From Myoxocephalus aenaeus (lineage: Eukaryota > Chordata > Actinopteri > Perciformes > Cottidae), in contig JBAMJR010000102.1 in the NCBI GenBank assembly GCA_038501785.1, positions 1,188,501 to 1,252,500 on the forward strand: a DNA stretch of 64,000 nucleotides, read 5' to 3'. A program made the translations under genes and the position numbers. The first letter of the stretch is position 1; each line of letters opens with the position of its first letter. Under the pieces are notes generated by a model. It saw nothing but the letters and a program-made list of their open reading frames with translations, was not told the DNA's origin and ran no database searches. Shown in pieces: positions 1 to 12,299 of this stretch.

Positions 1-2110
1 TATTCAGATATCATGCTTTGCCTTGAGTTTAATAGATTTTAATGCCATGATATTAAAAAAATGATATCTCTTTTAAGAGTTTTCAAGCTATTTCAATCTT
101 GTTTTTCTTTTTAATGTATATTTCAACCGAGAACCACGTCATTCTTGTGCTTAGTTTGCATCCGACGGTCTGAATCACGCTAACGGTCTCGTGTTCAATC
201 ACTTTTCTTAACGCATGGAGCACAATCGGTTCCTAATTTATTGGCGGTGGACGACGTGATCAAAAGTACGTGCTGAATTCCTATGAAGGGTGATTACGGA
301 TTGTTTGAAAACTCGCGCACTATTTGCACCAAAAGAAATGCCCTTAAAATACATAACCAAAATAGGAGACAAGCTCAGAATGATGATTATGGCCTTGATA
401 TTGAAACGTAAGAAATATATTTGGACTGAAGCTCGTTCAGGTCTCAAAGCCCCGGGTTCAGGGACTAAAAGTAGCAGATCTTTGAATTGACCAGCCACTG
501 AAAGGTTGGCTGTTTGTACATTGTCGTTGTCATCTGAGGTCTTCTTTCGTTCCAAAGCATCACAAGTGCCCGCACTATTAGTTAGGTGCCATTATGTTCT
601 TCATGTAGTTACTTTGTCACTTATTGGGTCTTTAATCAATAGAAGGGGATGCTTTTTGTTTGGCTATTGTCTGTGCTTAAATGACATGGGTTTATTGTGT
701 GTGTTTGGATCATGTGACTTTGTCTCAGTGCAGCTTGATACTGTGCCGACCCATGACACCCACTATTTTGATATTAAACTGAACTTTTAAGTGCCTCACT
801 GTTGGGTTTAAAAAAAAGAAAACTAAACGTACAATATGTGGTGCAAACATTGCCATCCCAAAGGCTGTTCTGTGTATTTCCTTAATTACCACCTGCAGAC
901 AGATGACGACCCCCTTTGAATGACAAATCAATAGGGCCAAAACCAAGAGTGGGTCAGTCATCCTCCCGTTCTCATTCCCTCTCGTCGCATATAGATTCCT
1001 TGATTGTGCAGATCAAACTAGCGTTGAGGTCACTTTTAAACATCATTTCCATCATGATTTCATGGCTTCATATCTCTGAAATGTGGTATCCATGACAAGT
1101 AATCAGTTGTGGGTACCAAAATGTTCAATAACAAAAGAAAATCATAATTTTTTCCTCGCGGCAAATACAATTGAATCTTTTATGCATTATCACCAATTAC
1201 CACCTTTTTATTCCTGGAGGTTTTCACAAGTGGAGCGCTGTGTGCGCCCTGGAGAATTCAAATGTCTCTGTTTCCAGAGCGTCGGACTTCTTCTGTCTAG
1301 CTTTGTGTGTTTTCAATGTCCAGCTCCCTCACTGCTGTCCACTTATCGCTTCCTTTTCCTGTTCCACTTTGTCCTTGGTCCCTGCCCACTCCCTTTTGTA
1401 CATAATGTAAGGTTATTTATATTTCATTCCTGTCTGCTGCCTTGCTTGTTATATTTTCTTCTGCCCCCTTTTTATTTTTTAAAGATGTTTTTTGAACTGT
1501 ATCGGGACCATTTTTGAAATATATTAGAGATGTTTTGTTTTGGCCATTTTTTTATTTGGTATAATTGTCTTAAGCAAATCCTATTTTTTAATTTGCCAAC
1601 GTTTGTTTCTAGTGTTTTGTTATTCAACATTTGAATATATGTATATATAATTATATATATGATAAATTATATATAATTATATAATGCCAAATGGCCTTTT
1701 TAAGCAAGATACTGTTCAAACCTAATAAAGTGCTTGAGATTTTATCACGTCTCTGTGTTTCTTATGTCTTTAACTGTAATGTTAAACGCACTCGCATGCA
1801 TGTGTGCAGTGTTTTGAATCGTTTCAAGTGTGGACAACCTGCCGCTCATGACAGCTCACTGCTCAATGGAGACAAATGCTACAGTGGTGCGGAATAATTG
1901 CCAATCGTTCATGTACCTTTATAGATCAGGTGGTCCTCCTGAGTGTTGCTCTTGAAGGGTTTTCAATCAGTGTGTAACCCTTCATCCCCCCCGATCAAAT
2001 ATGAATGTACTTTTTGCATCAATAAATAATTAACCACGGAATCATTTAGGGTTACTGTTGAAGCGTTTGTGTGGACGTTAAGACCTGCAATAAATTTCAG
2101 GAAAACATGT
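1..2110 (+). other. Probable 3' UTR of a gene upstream of the window
   Basis: No convincing coding exon is seen; the short open frames lack splice context and protein-like composition. Poly(A) signals AATAAA occur at 1724-1729, 2021-2026 and 2089-2094 on the + strand, and an AT-rich palindromic stretch lies at about 1637-1684. This pattern fits a long 3' UTR. In vertebrates the gene preceding gnrh2 is commonly ptpra, so it may be the ptpra 3' UTR. That identity is inference from synteny, not read from the sequence. Confidence 0.4.
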
Positions 2111-3480
2111 TTACATCAAGGTATTGCTCTTGAATGATGTATTATTCAGTTTGGTGGGCTCACAGTTTCTTTAGGGTTGTGTAGAAGTAAGCAACACTGT
2201 TGATATATTCCTAATTATAGATAGGGAGATGGAAAGATATGCAATATAATTTAATTAATTATAACCGTATAATTAACAATGTGATTGTCATTGAGCATCA
2301 GGAAAATGTTAATTTCTTTCATGCACCAATACACTGCATAATCTTCATCTTATGATCGACAGTTAATAGTCAATCATAATCTGAAGAGGCCCGTGCAAAG
2401 CAAATCATGCCAGTAAAAGACTCACACCGGTGTATAAATATGATAAAAGCTTGAAGAAATAGAGTTAATGTGAAAACTTGGTACAAAGTAAAAAAGTAAC
2501 AGGGTGGTCAGACTTAAATTAAACAAACTGTACACCATTCACTATTAACAAGAACAAATATGCAGGTAACGGCATAACCAGCCAACAGAATATGTAAAAA
2601 ATTCAGACTTCTGAAAGTAAGTGGTCCCGCTTCACGCTGACCGGTGGTCACGTCTCACCGGGGATGCATCTGGGAGTCATCCCGCTTCATCAAACAGTCC
2701 TGAGTCAACATGAGCACGTCACGCTGCCAGAGGGAGAACTGGCTCTGCATCTAAAATACCTTTCCTTTCACTAATTGAGAGGGATATCATCAGTGGCCTT
2801 GACAGGAATCCACTGTTTGTTCCCCTTCCATCAGAAGCGCCTGTGTTTACGCTGGCCGCAGGGTCGTCCGGGTTAAAGGAGGGATGTGTGATCAGTCAAC
2901 GTGGTCAAAAACAGAGAGGAAATTGGAACTGTTGAGTTTTACATTCTGACGAGGACCTGCGTTTGATCTGTGTAATATGGTTACATACTTTTAGACAAAG
3001 ATAATCTCCAGGTCCTAGACTGTAGAGGCCAGAAACTATTGAACCCCAGATTCTCCCAAACTTGTTGTGTACAAATGTTCATGAGTTATGTCTCAGTGGC
3101 CTCCTGCTCTATAAAATGCATGCAGTAAAGAGCACTTTTTGAGACACGTTTTCATCTATTTTTAAGACATTTTCTTAAGTCTGTGTGCTTCACTGTATTC
3201 AAAATAAAGAAATAACTTTTTGTCATTAATCTGCTAATTGGATGACTTAAATCTGTGATTAAATGACAGAGTTTGGACATGGATGCGGGTGATGTATGTG
3301 AGCAAATCCCAGGGGTCGGCAGTGCTATTTGCAGATGATAATTGGAATTGTCCGTGTCTTCTGGACCTCTTGTCCCCAGAGACCGTTCATTTCACCGCTG
3401 GGAACAGAAGGACCAGGGAGGTCAGTGATGGGCGGGGCAATTAGGGGATGATAATGGAAAACATGCATTTGGAGGAGTAC
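2111..3480. other. Intergenic region upstream of gnrh2
   Basis: No gene is recognised here. The stretch 2630-2900 is less AT-rich than its surroundings and 3340-3430 contains a GGGCGGGGC-like GC box. Either could be regulatory for gnrh2, but nothing specific is demonstrated. Confidence 0.4.
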
Positions 3481-3481
3481 A

Positions 3482-3619
3482 TATATTCAGGAGGGAGATG
3501 AGGGTGAAGATAAAGTATTACACTCGTGAGACACCTTCAGGAACTGACCGACTGAGGAGCAGCAGAGTGAGCATCTAGCGGACGTCTAGGGACACCTGTC
3601 GGGATAAAGTGAGACTAAG
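3482..3619 (+). promoter_or_regulatory. gnrh2: gnrh2 core promoter and non-coding first exon
   Basis: A TATA-like TATATT lies at 3482-3487. About 25-35 bases downstream begins a stretch without an ATG that ends in a good splice donor (AAG|GTAAGG, donor GT at 3620-3621). GnRH genes typically have a non-coding exon 1 followed by three coding exons, and this arrangement fits the coding exons at 4227-5149. The transcription start is inferred to be near 3510. Confidence 0.5.
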
Positions 3620-4226
3620 GTAAGGGCACTAATTTACACTTCTTCATAGTTTTATTGTACTGTACTAAAATATACATTGTTAATATGTTAATAGATATTA
3701 CTGTTAATGTGGTTGAGATCCACCTTTAAGAGGAGGTCACTGTTATAACAGGAAACGTGTCTCTAAGAATGAACTAAGATTTAAGATTTTATATGTTCGG
3801 ATAAATATTGTTCAGCAGTTTAACATTTGACCTGAGAATTCTGAATATTTTGTCTCTATAACAAATACAAGGGAATAATTTAGCAAAAAATGCAGTAGAA
3901 TAATTAAGACAAAATTACTCATACCAGTGTGTCTTGATACTATTGCAAAATACCAGAACTTTCTAGTGACAGACATCTCAACTCTACATCCAGAATACAG
4001 TCTAGTCTGTTGAGTTTTTATTTGCAGGAAAAGCTAAATCAAGGATTCCTTTTTTAGTTCAAACTTTCTGCGAGACAAAAACAGATTGTTGGTAAATGTA
4101 TAATTGTATTCAAACACTTTTCAATTTGATTAGATTTTCTAAATCAGTCACCAAAAGATCTGAGAGAACAGCATCTTAGCTGATTGTCCATCTTTGTCCA
4201 TCTTTGCCTTTATAGGTTGGACTATC

Positions 4227-5149
4227 ATGTGTGTTTCTCGGCTGGTTTTGCTGCTCGGGCTGCTTCTCTGTGTGGGAGCTCAGCTGTCTGACGCCCAGCA
4301 CTGGTCCCATGGTTGGTACCCTGGAGGCAAGAGGGAGCTGGACTCTTTCGGCGCGTCAGAGGTCGGGGTGAGTGTTTGTGTGCATATAGTTTTCTCATGC
4401 ATTGAGCGTTTCTTTTACCTCTTTATTCTTCCCTCGTGTTCCGAATCTCACTCTCTGTTTGTCAGATGTCAGAGGAGATTAAGCTGTGTGAGGCAGGAGA
4501 ATGCAGCTACTTGAGGCCCCAGAGGAGGAGTGTTCTGAGAAACATAATTGTAAGTGAACTGACGGTGCCCCATTCAGTGCTGCGTGGATGAGGCTGATAA
4601 ACCACGATACAAAACAAGTCATTTAAATTTCCTAAAGTCTTGTTTATTAACCACTTATGAGCTCAATAACTAATGTCTTATTTAGCAAATATAAATCCAT
4701 GTCAATATAATTTCTTTGTTTAAGCCTTTGTTGATAAAAATGTGTTCTGATATATGTTCTTCACAAAAAATGAGCCAAGGCCAATGAGTCTGAAAAACAA
4801 TTATTAATTAACATTTTTTGGTTGATCTTTTTTTTTTTTACTTTTAAGACATGAGCGATCTTAATAATATGAACACTATCACAACACTATTTATTACTAT
4901 ACAAATGTGGAACAATGTAATCTCATCAGATCATCTTCTCAACAGGGAATCTCTCTCACTTATCTGAACAAGAATGTGTCTTCACACAAACACACACAGA
5001 TGCCGTGCCGCTTATACACTGAACATAACAACTAAAAGCTGTACTCTAACTACACATTAAGTGCGTTGAGCGTGTCTGGCTCTCATGTTATCCTGTATTA
5101 CTCTTTGCAGTTGGATGCCTTAGCCAGAGAGCTCCAGAAGAGAAAGTGA
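4227..5149 (+). CDS. gnrh2: Progonadoliberin-2 (GnRH-II precursor)
   Basis: The gene encodes the precursor of GnRH-II, a secreted neuropeptide of midbrain neurons that acts on GnRH receptors. Coding exons are 4227-4367, 4466-4549 and 5111-5149; all junctions are GT-AG and phase 0, giving 87 residues. Residues 1-23 form a leucine-rich signal peptide. The decapeptide [10 protein letters not shown] (residues 24-33) is followed by GKR, the amidation and dibasic cleavage signal. The rest is the GnRH-associated peptide, which contains two cysteines and ends QKRK. The decapeptide is the invariant vertebrate GnRH-II sequence, distinct from GnRH1 and GnRH3. The start ATG lies 11 bases inside the exon and is followed directly by the hydrophobic signal. 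The four-exon layout, with a non-coding exon ending at 3619, is the family norm. Confidence 0.97.
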
Positions 5150-5305
5150 TGGCTTTCCACTCTGCATTGCTTTTCTACCTAATGAAAACAACTTTATGTT
5201 GATTCTCTGATCTCGTCTATTTCTTCAATTTGTCAGTACGGTTGTTTTCCAGCATTAAATGGATTTTCCCTGTGGCAAACAAATGTTGAAATTGTAATGT
5301 CTTAA

Positions 5306-5311
5306 AATAAA
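5306..5311 (+). terminator. gnrh2: gnrh2 poly(A) signal
   Basis: AATAAA lies 157 bases after the gnrh2 stop codon and is followed by a GT-rich stretch (5334-5346), as expected for a cleavage and polyadenylation site. Confidence 0.75.
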
Positions 5312-5349
5312 GTATCTATTTTGATATGAACTTGTTCTGTGTGTGTGTC

Positions 5350-6140
5350 CGTCCAAAATGGTCTATAGCATATACAGTAGTGTGAATAGTAAATGTGGAG
5401 TAAAAAAGTAGGACACTTGGATGTTGATGCCATCTGCAGAAGTTCTGTGATGACTCTGCAGTGGTCAGGTGTATTAAGGATGGACGGGAGGAGGAGGAGT
5501 ACAGGGCAGTAGTGGATGACTTTGTGGGCCGGTAGAAGTCACCTGCTTCTGAATGTGTCCAAGACCACAGACCACTGCAATAACACTAAATCACCTCTGG
5601 CCAAATCAATCACTTAACTATAACACCTAAATGTTTGTTTGTTTTACATTGGGAATGTTTATGGAGATTTAACATTAATGCTGAGTGTCTGTCGTCATTA
5701 ATATGGCACCATCACCCTAGAGAAAACCAAATACTCTTGAATGAGTTGATTCTAACGTAACATTCACGTTAAAGCAGTCCTGGTGGGCTTTTATGGTTTT
5801 AATGAAAACAATGCTTTTTCACATTAAAGTGCTGGGAGCTGCTGCTCAGGGGGAAAAAAAGACTGAATGAGATGAAAAAGAGCATGAATAACTACAACAT
5901 CCTTGGACAACATCTAAACATTTGTCATATATGGCAATACTTTAAAACTGCATAAATAACAGTTATCCACTTGTATTAAATAACATACAGCATTAATATA
6001 AAAGCTGCCACTAATGCGTTTGTTGATGCGGCTTTTGCTTGACCTTTTGCCTTCACGTAGCTTAAAAAAGCTAAAAAAAGTATCTATCTATCGATCATTT
6101 ACACAAGTACTGGACATCCTGGTCCACACTCCATACCAAT
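5350..6140. other. Intergenic region between gnrh2 and zmat1
   Basis: Mostly AT-rich unique sequence with no supported gene. The last part, from about 6120, merges into the zmat1 5' region. Confidence 0.4.
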
Positions 6141-6205
6141 CGGTGGCGGTAATGCAACAATTAGTTGTTTGTCAACCGCCAATACACCTCAAAGAAGAAG
6201 AACTA
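6121..6205. repeat. Palindromic dispersed element in the zmat1 5' region
   Basis: TGGCGGT (6144-6150) and its complement ACCGCCA (6175-6181) flank a second short inverted pair (CAACAA and TTGTTTG), so the segment can fold into a hairpin. It runs into a purine-rich AAAGAAGAAGAA tail. From memory, closely similar hairpin-plus-GAAGAA sequences recur near first exons in many fish genomes, so this is probably a small mobile-element derivative. It ends about 85 bases before the zmat1 start codon. Confidence 0.5.
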
Positions 6206-6289
6206 TCCGCAAAGCCCGGAGAAACTCGGCCGCACTCGGCCACACTCGACGAACACGCGCACACCAAGCACCACAGATAGGGAACAAAC

Positions 6290-9200
6290 ATGGCCGACAT
6301 AAGTGTCTGTACTCCGCTGCTTGCGGAGTCAGACACTCCAAATAACACTACCAGTACCCCTAACGCGGCTTCTGTCACAGATGCTGACAAAGTAATAAAC
6401 ACTCAAATAGATAGCACCCAGGTTGAAGGTGAGTTCTGTCTGCAACGTGGACATTCAGCCGTATTGTGTCCTAAACCGCCGAGCCCACGTTAGCTTTCGA
6501 AGCTAACTGGCTAGCCAGTGAGCTAAATGTAGCCCCGTGGCTAAATAAATGCGCGACCGTCAAACTTTTTAACGTTTAAAAGTCAGGCAGAATACGTTAT
6601 ACCGCCCGGTGCGTACATGACTCGCTAAACGTGTCGCCAATGAAAACACCCCAATAGTGACCGATACAAAGTTAGGAGGTTGCTCGTTGTTGCGAGGAAG
6701 TGGTCGGCCAGCTGCACGTCTGTCTGCTGCTCAACTTTCTACCATTTAGCTAGTGGGTGACATTCACGTGTGTCTTGGCTAATAAGTGGTAACTTAGTAG
6801 CGTTGCTCAAACCAGTCAAGGCAATGGACTGCAAATTCACGAGCTAGTGGCACAAGTTTCAGTCTAAAATGTGGTTCGTTGTGTATTGTGTAAAGAAACC
6901 AACACAACGTTAGTATTCTCAAGATGGTGGTGAGTTTGATGGATCTCAGGCATAATCAATTGAATTGATCGGATCTTCCTCCCTCTCAAGATAAGGGTGT
7001 GAAAAGCAAAAACAAAATATCATTTTAAAACATTGTACACATAGTTTGAGATACAGTATCTGCAATCCCTGTTCTATTGATAACTGCTACTGTGATTATC
7101 ATTTGGTAAGTACAGTATTTGAAATGTACAGAATATTTTGGCATATCAAAGTGTGCATTCATTGTTTTACTCATTTTTTTTAAATAATCCTTATTCCAAT
7201 TCCTTATTTTTCTTAAAGTCAGTTACACATTTGATAGGGTGACAGTGGCCATTTTCAGTATTGATTCATATAGAAGTATATTTCTGAAAATTAGGTCAAT
7301 GATTTATTCAGTGACAATTGATCATCAAGCACATCTTTGCAGTTCTGCTAAATTGATTTGTTTGTTTTTTGTTGACTATTTGAATAATCAACTCATTTAT
7401 ATTCACCACAAGGCATAACAGTGATTGTATGTCATAAACAAATTAATCAGTCATATATATAGGATTAGCTCAAGACAGAATACAGTGTCTAACCATATAA
7501 GAAACAATGGCATTGTTACATTATGAAGATGTATTAATGTGTTAGTTATCAGAAGCATTGATGTAAACCAATGAGCTTCACTGTAATAGTTCGTATAAAT
7601 TTGTATTTATTGATATAATTTTAATATAATCTCAAAAAATGAAACTCACAAACTGCTTCTTCCCAGTTTTGGTCAAATAGCCACACCCATAACAAAATAT
7701 TTGACCACATTAATACACATTTTTGGAGTGCCTTGTGTTTCAGGCAAAAAGGAGCTGGGTGTAATATATATTGTGTTGATGCTTCCTGCGTTCAAAGTGC
7801 AGTGAAACATTTAAATACATCAGACATTGAACAAGTAAAAGGAATTCAGTCAAGCATGAAACTACGATTATCTCACACGGTATTAATATATGTCACAAAT
7901 GTTTCGAGGTTTTGCTGTATCGTACCGTTTACAAGTTAGTGTTGTGTGAGAATAATTCAAGTATTCATGTTTTGGGTCATTTAGAATTCAATGATAGGAA
8001 GACCAAAAAAAATCCTTCTGTTAAATTATATATATATAATAGTGGACAATAGATAACATCTTGCTTTAAATGGGTCTAAGAGAGTGTGTGCATCTTGAAT
8101 ATTCAGTTAAATTGATGAATGCATGGGTTAATGCGTTTTTCAGTAAGTTGTCGTTGCAGTATGTATTGCAGGAAAAGCTGCTTTGCTTACTGCCCGAAGA
8201 CAAAGTGACCTTCCTCACATATTCATGTTGCAGCTTTGAATTCGTCAAAAGCCAATTTGTCTCCATATTTATCAAAATCAGCCAATGAGGAGACACAAGA
8301 GCACCCGTCAGGTTTTTAGTAGTTTAACTATATATGATCTAACATAAGTTTACATTAAATAGAACTGTGTAGGTCAACAATGAATACAGTCATATCATGT
8401 ATTATGAGGATTTAAAATCCTGTCATTGGTTCATTATATTTGAATAATCTTTATTCTCTGAGGCTCAATTGTAACAGTGACAGTTTATTCTGCCACACAG
8501 GAGACAAGAGCCAAGAGGAGCTACTCGAGGGTCTCCTCACTGACGACTACTGCCACGTGTGTGAGGCTGTGCTGCTCTTCGACTCTCAGCGGCTGTCGCA
8601 CTATGAGGTGCGTGCTGCTCTCCAGGGACTAGTCGTGAGATTGTGGTACAGTGTTGTTGACCTCGCGAGGTCAGAGCCTTAATGAAAATGTCTCCCGTAT
8701 CCTCCGACTGCAGGGAAAGAAACATGCTCAGAAACTGAAGGTGTACCTGCAGGCCAAGAGAGCTGAGGACATGGACAAAGCGTCCACAGGACTCCAGGTT
8801 GGCACCGGCTTAGTTATTTGACTCTAATCTGTAACATTGAATGATGAGTGTAACAGAAGAAGGAACATAAACTACAATGCTGCAAGCATTTAATGGTAAG
8901 CAGTCTAGCTTTAGTGCTGTCCTCCTCAATAGAATATGATCACATAAGCGAGAGGAGGAGCACAGAGAAGGTCTCTGGGATCATCTAGTTTTCTTCTTTC
9001 TTACATACTAATATCAGAATTAGCATATATCTGTCTCTTGACAAAAAGGTCTCGTGCCTGTTTATTGCAGCGGACCATGACTACTGATAAGGACCATTTC
9101 TGTGAGCTGTGTAACATGGTGTTTAGTTCCCACGTGGTGGCAAAATCCCACTACGAAGGCAAAGTCCATGTAAAGAATCTTCGGAAACAAGGTCTTCAGC

Positions 9201-11799
9201 CCCCAGGCAAGTGTGTGTTATGTGATTTGAAAAGTATTATGAATTTTGATATTTACAGCTCAACAGTATGATTTTAAAATGTCTGCTCAAGTTTTGCTTA
9301 ACTTCAACTTAACAAAAATGAAATCAAGCCGATGATTTCTCGTTGCAGTCACAGAGGCGTACACGGAGGTGCGTACTTTACCGCGTCTCATTCGGGGTCC
9401 TGATGATGCTGAACAGAAATCAGCCCCGCAGGGTGATGCGGAACATCTTCTGGACCCAGCAGGCACCGCGGCCACCCCCAGCACAGAGGTTGATCTGAAG
9501 GACCCGGACAAGCACTGTGCCCTGTGTGCTGTTTCCTTCAACAATCCCCAAATGGCTTTGCAGCACTACAATGGAAAAAAACACCAGAGGAATCAGGCCA
9601 GACGGGACCTGCTCAAAGAGCTCGGAGACGACGTCCAACAAGGTAACACTGAGTCCTGCCTCTCAATATAACACGTAGTGCATCAGACACGATATCGAGT
9701 GTATTTTAATAGGCAATATGGAAGTGAAGAACAATATTTCTTGAGCAAATTTGTCTTTAGTTAGACACTATATGTCAATGTCCTTCAATCTAACTGGGAT
9801 AAAAGGTGAGAAATAAAATCAGTAGAAGCTTGCAACCGCATTGAAGCCTGATATCATCACAAAAACAATCAAGAACCTTCAAGAAAACCATCAGCCATAA
9901 AGATTCCATCCCATTAGAGGAAGCAGGCAGGTGTTTGAAAACCTTCTGACAATAAACCAGAGTTGACAAGAGTCAAGAATTCTTTAGCGACTGTTTGCAG
10001 TTGTTACTCAGAATGTTAACCTTAAAATTCTCTTAATTTGTATTTTCAGTTCTCGGCTGTATAACAGTTACTCCGCACCACTGTGTTATTGTGGTGCAAT
10101 TATTGTGTCATCATTTATGCCGTCTTTCCCACTCTCTGTTGTCTCCAGCCAACTCCCTGATGTGCCAGATGTGTAGCGTGCAGTTTAACTCTGTGGAGAT
10201 GTACCAGGCCCATATGCAAGGAAACAAACACCAGATTAGGTAAAATCAATAATTTTCTGACCAACGCTTCATGTCCACTGTCGTGTCATAATTTATGCTT
10301 CACTTAAAGTGTCCTCTCTGCTTAACTGCACTTCAACTTGCATTTCTTGAAACTTGACAACATTAAAGCTCCATTAAGTGTTTTTTTATACTTCAGATTA
10401 ATATTATCACCCGACCTCTGTATCTTTTTATATCTTTTAGCTGTTTTTAGCTCATGTTTTGGTTTTAGATCCACATATTAGTTGTGTCGTTGAGTCCCAT
10501 GTCTTATCTCCTCAAAGGAGGTGGATAGTGAGCACAACCAACTCCAGTCAGGTGCAAAGTGCCTCTGCTTTTATTATGCATAAACACCCATTGGATAGTC
10601 ATATTGCTCCGTGTCTGCTGGGTGTGAAGGAGAGAATGGTTAGACATGTTAAGTTAACTTTAGACACCTGATGGGCTGATGATATCATAAAACTAAGTTT
10701 CTGTACATTTTTTTTTCTGCTTTCCAGTGGTAAAAGAAAGTTTGAGAACCACTGCTTTAGTGTAACATCAACATTTATTACCTGATTGAATAGCAACTTA
10801 ATTTCTGTTTACGTGTTCTTGACCAGGGAGAAAAAGGTTGTTAAGCTGTGCAAATCTCAACAAAAGGACTACAACACATTTGCAGATGAACTGGCGGATT
10901 ACATTCAGGTCCAGAAGGCTCGTGGAATCACCCCCAAGGCCGGTCAAGTCCTCCCTCTGGGTGACGCACAAAACGAGGGTGAGGAAGATGAGAAAGAAGA
11001 GGAAGCATTTAACAAGGGGGATATCATTGAACTCAACCAACGCATGCCCAACCTCCCTCCCGCCACTCACCTTCCTCATCACTCCCGCCCTGGCTGTTAC
11101 TACCCAGCTGTCGGGTGGCGTCCTCCCCATCAGGGCCCACCCTGGCCTTCCCATCACATGGATTACACCTGCCCTCCTCCAGGCGCTCCCCTGTTCACTA
11201 ATCCACCCACAAATAGAAAGAGGTGCAGAAAGCAGCTGAGCTCCTCCTCGTGTACTACTTCATCGTCTCACTCCTCCTCCTCCTCCTCCTATAGCAGTAG
11301 CACAAGTGACAGTGATGGCAGCGAATACAGGCGTAGAGGGAAGAGGAGGATTAGAAGATCCAGGAGGGAGGGAGACAGGAAGCCAAGGGCTGAGGACTCA
11401 GACAAGGAGGAGAAGAAGATGAAGCGACGGAGGAGGGAAAGAGATGATGACTCAGAGGAGAGGAGAAGAGAGGAATCCGGAGAGTCCGAGAAAGAGAGCC
11501 AGAGAAAAAAGCGGAAAAATCCTGGAAAGCAGAGAAGACGAGAAAATAAATCTCGGGAAGAGGACTTTGAGGTGGGAGGAGTGGAAAGGGTGATGGACAA
11601 TGTAATGCCAGAGGACATGCTGGACAATAGAAAAGAGCCTGACGTGCATATTCAGGCTGAAATGAATGTTGAACAGGGGGAGGGCGAGGACGAGCCAGCC
11701 AAACCAAAATTCAGGAAAGAGAAGAAGAAAACAAAAGAGAAAGAAGACACTCGCACAGAGGAGGAGAAGCTGTGGGACGACTCCATCCTGGGATGTTAA
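6290..11799 (+). CDS. zmat1: Zinc finger matrin-type protein 1-like
   Basis: Coding exons are 6290-6428, 8501-8607, 8714-8797, 9071-9206, 9349-9642, 10149-10239 and 10827-11799, which join in frame to 607 residues. Four U1/matrin-type C2H2 fingers are visible: C64/C67/H80/H86, C121/C124/H137/H143, C212/C215/H228/H234 and C259/C262/H275/H281. Each has the H-x5-H spacing typical of fingers that bind double-stranded RNA or snRNA. After finger 4 comes ADYIQVQKARG, which I recall as characteristic of ZMAT1. The last exon holds a proline-rich stretch, a serine run and a long Lys/Arg/Glu-rich tail that is probably nuclear-localising. Length is close to mammalian ZMAT1. The intron after 9206 begins GC (CAG|GCAAGT); using the nearby GT instead breaks the frame. 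The start ATG follows a GC-rich, CpG-containing leader. ZNF346/ZNF385 relatives are the alternative, but the post-finger motif favours ZMAT1. Confidence 0.85.
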
Positions 11800-12276
11800 G
11801 CTGAAAAGCCCCAGTCTGACATTCAAGCAAATCATGTTATTGTGAGCATGGCATTCACGATATCATAAACTATTTTAGAATATTTGTTTATAGCAGTTAA
11901 CAAAGCACTTTTTACTCTCTGCTCTGACAGTGTTATTCACAGGTGAGCTAGCTGGCTAGCCATGTGCAGTCAATTTGTGTTTGTTAAGAATGAGTGAATT
12001 GTTTCTCACACATGTCCACAGCTATAATAGCTTTATTTTCACTAAGACACTTCAGAATATATTTGATTGAATTAATTTGCACATCTTTATTCATTGTTTG
12101 CTTTAATATTTAAGGTCTTTAATTTTTTTTGCCTAATCATTTGAAATGATCATTAAGTCCACTTGAGTTATTAATACAGCAGTATGTGTCTGTATCTGTG
12201 CTTCAGCATGATGTGTGGTCCTTTTAGCAGCCTGTGGTGGGCACTGTTGAGCTTCACTCAGAGCATCAGTGAAGCA

Positions 12277-12282
12277 AATAAA
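12277..12282 (+). terminator. zmat1: zmat1 poly(A) signal
   Basis: AATAAA lies about 480 bases after the zmat1 stop codon and is the first full consensus signal downstream. Another AATAAA occurs near 12416. Confidence 0.55.
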
Positions 12283-12299
12283 AGAGCACAGATGTTAGA

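Noticed and set aside
1083..1517. 144-residue + strand frame
   Set aside because: Low-complexity Phe/Leu/Cys-rich translation of pyrimidine-rich UTR-like DNA, with no start context or homology.
11289..11835. Serine/leucine-rich minus-strand frames opposite zmat1
   Set aside because: Shadow frames of the Lys/Glu/Ser-rich last exon of zmat1.
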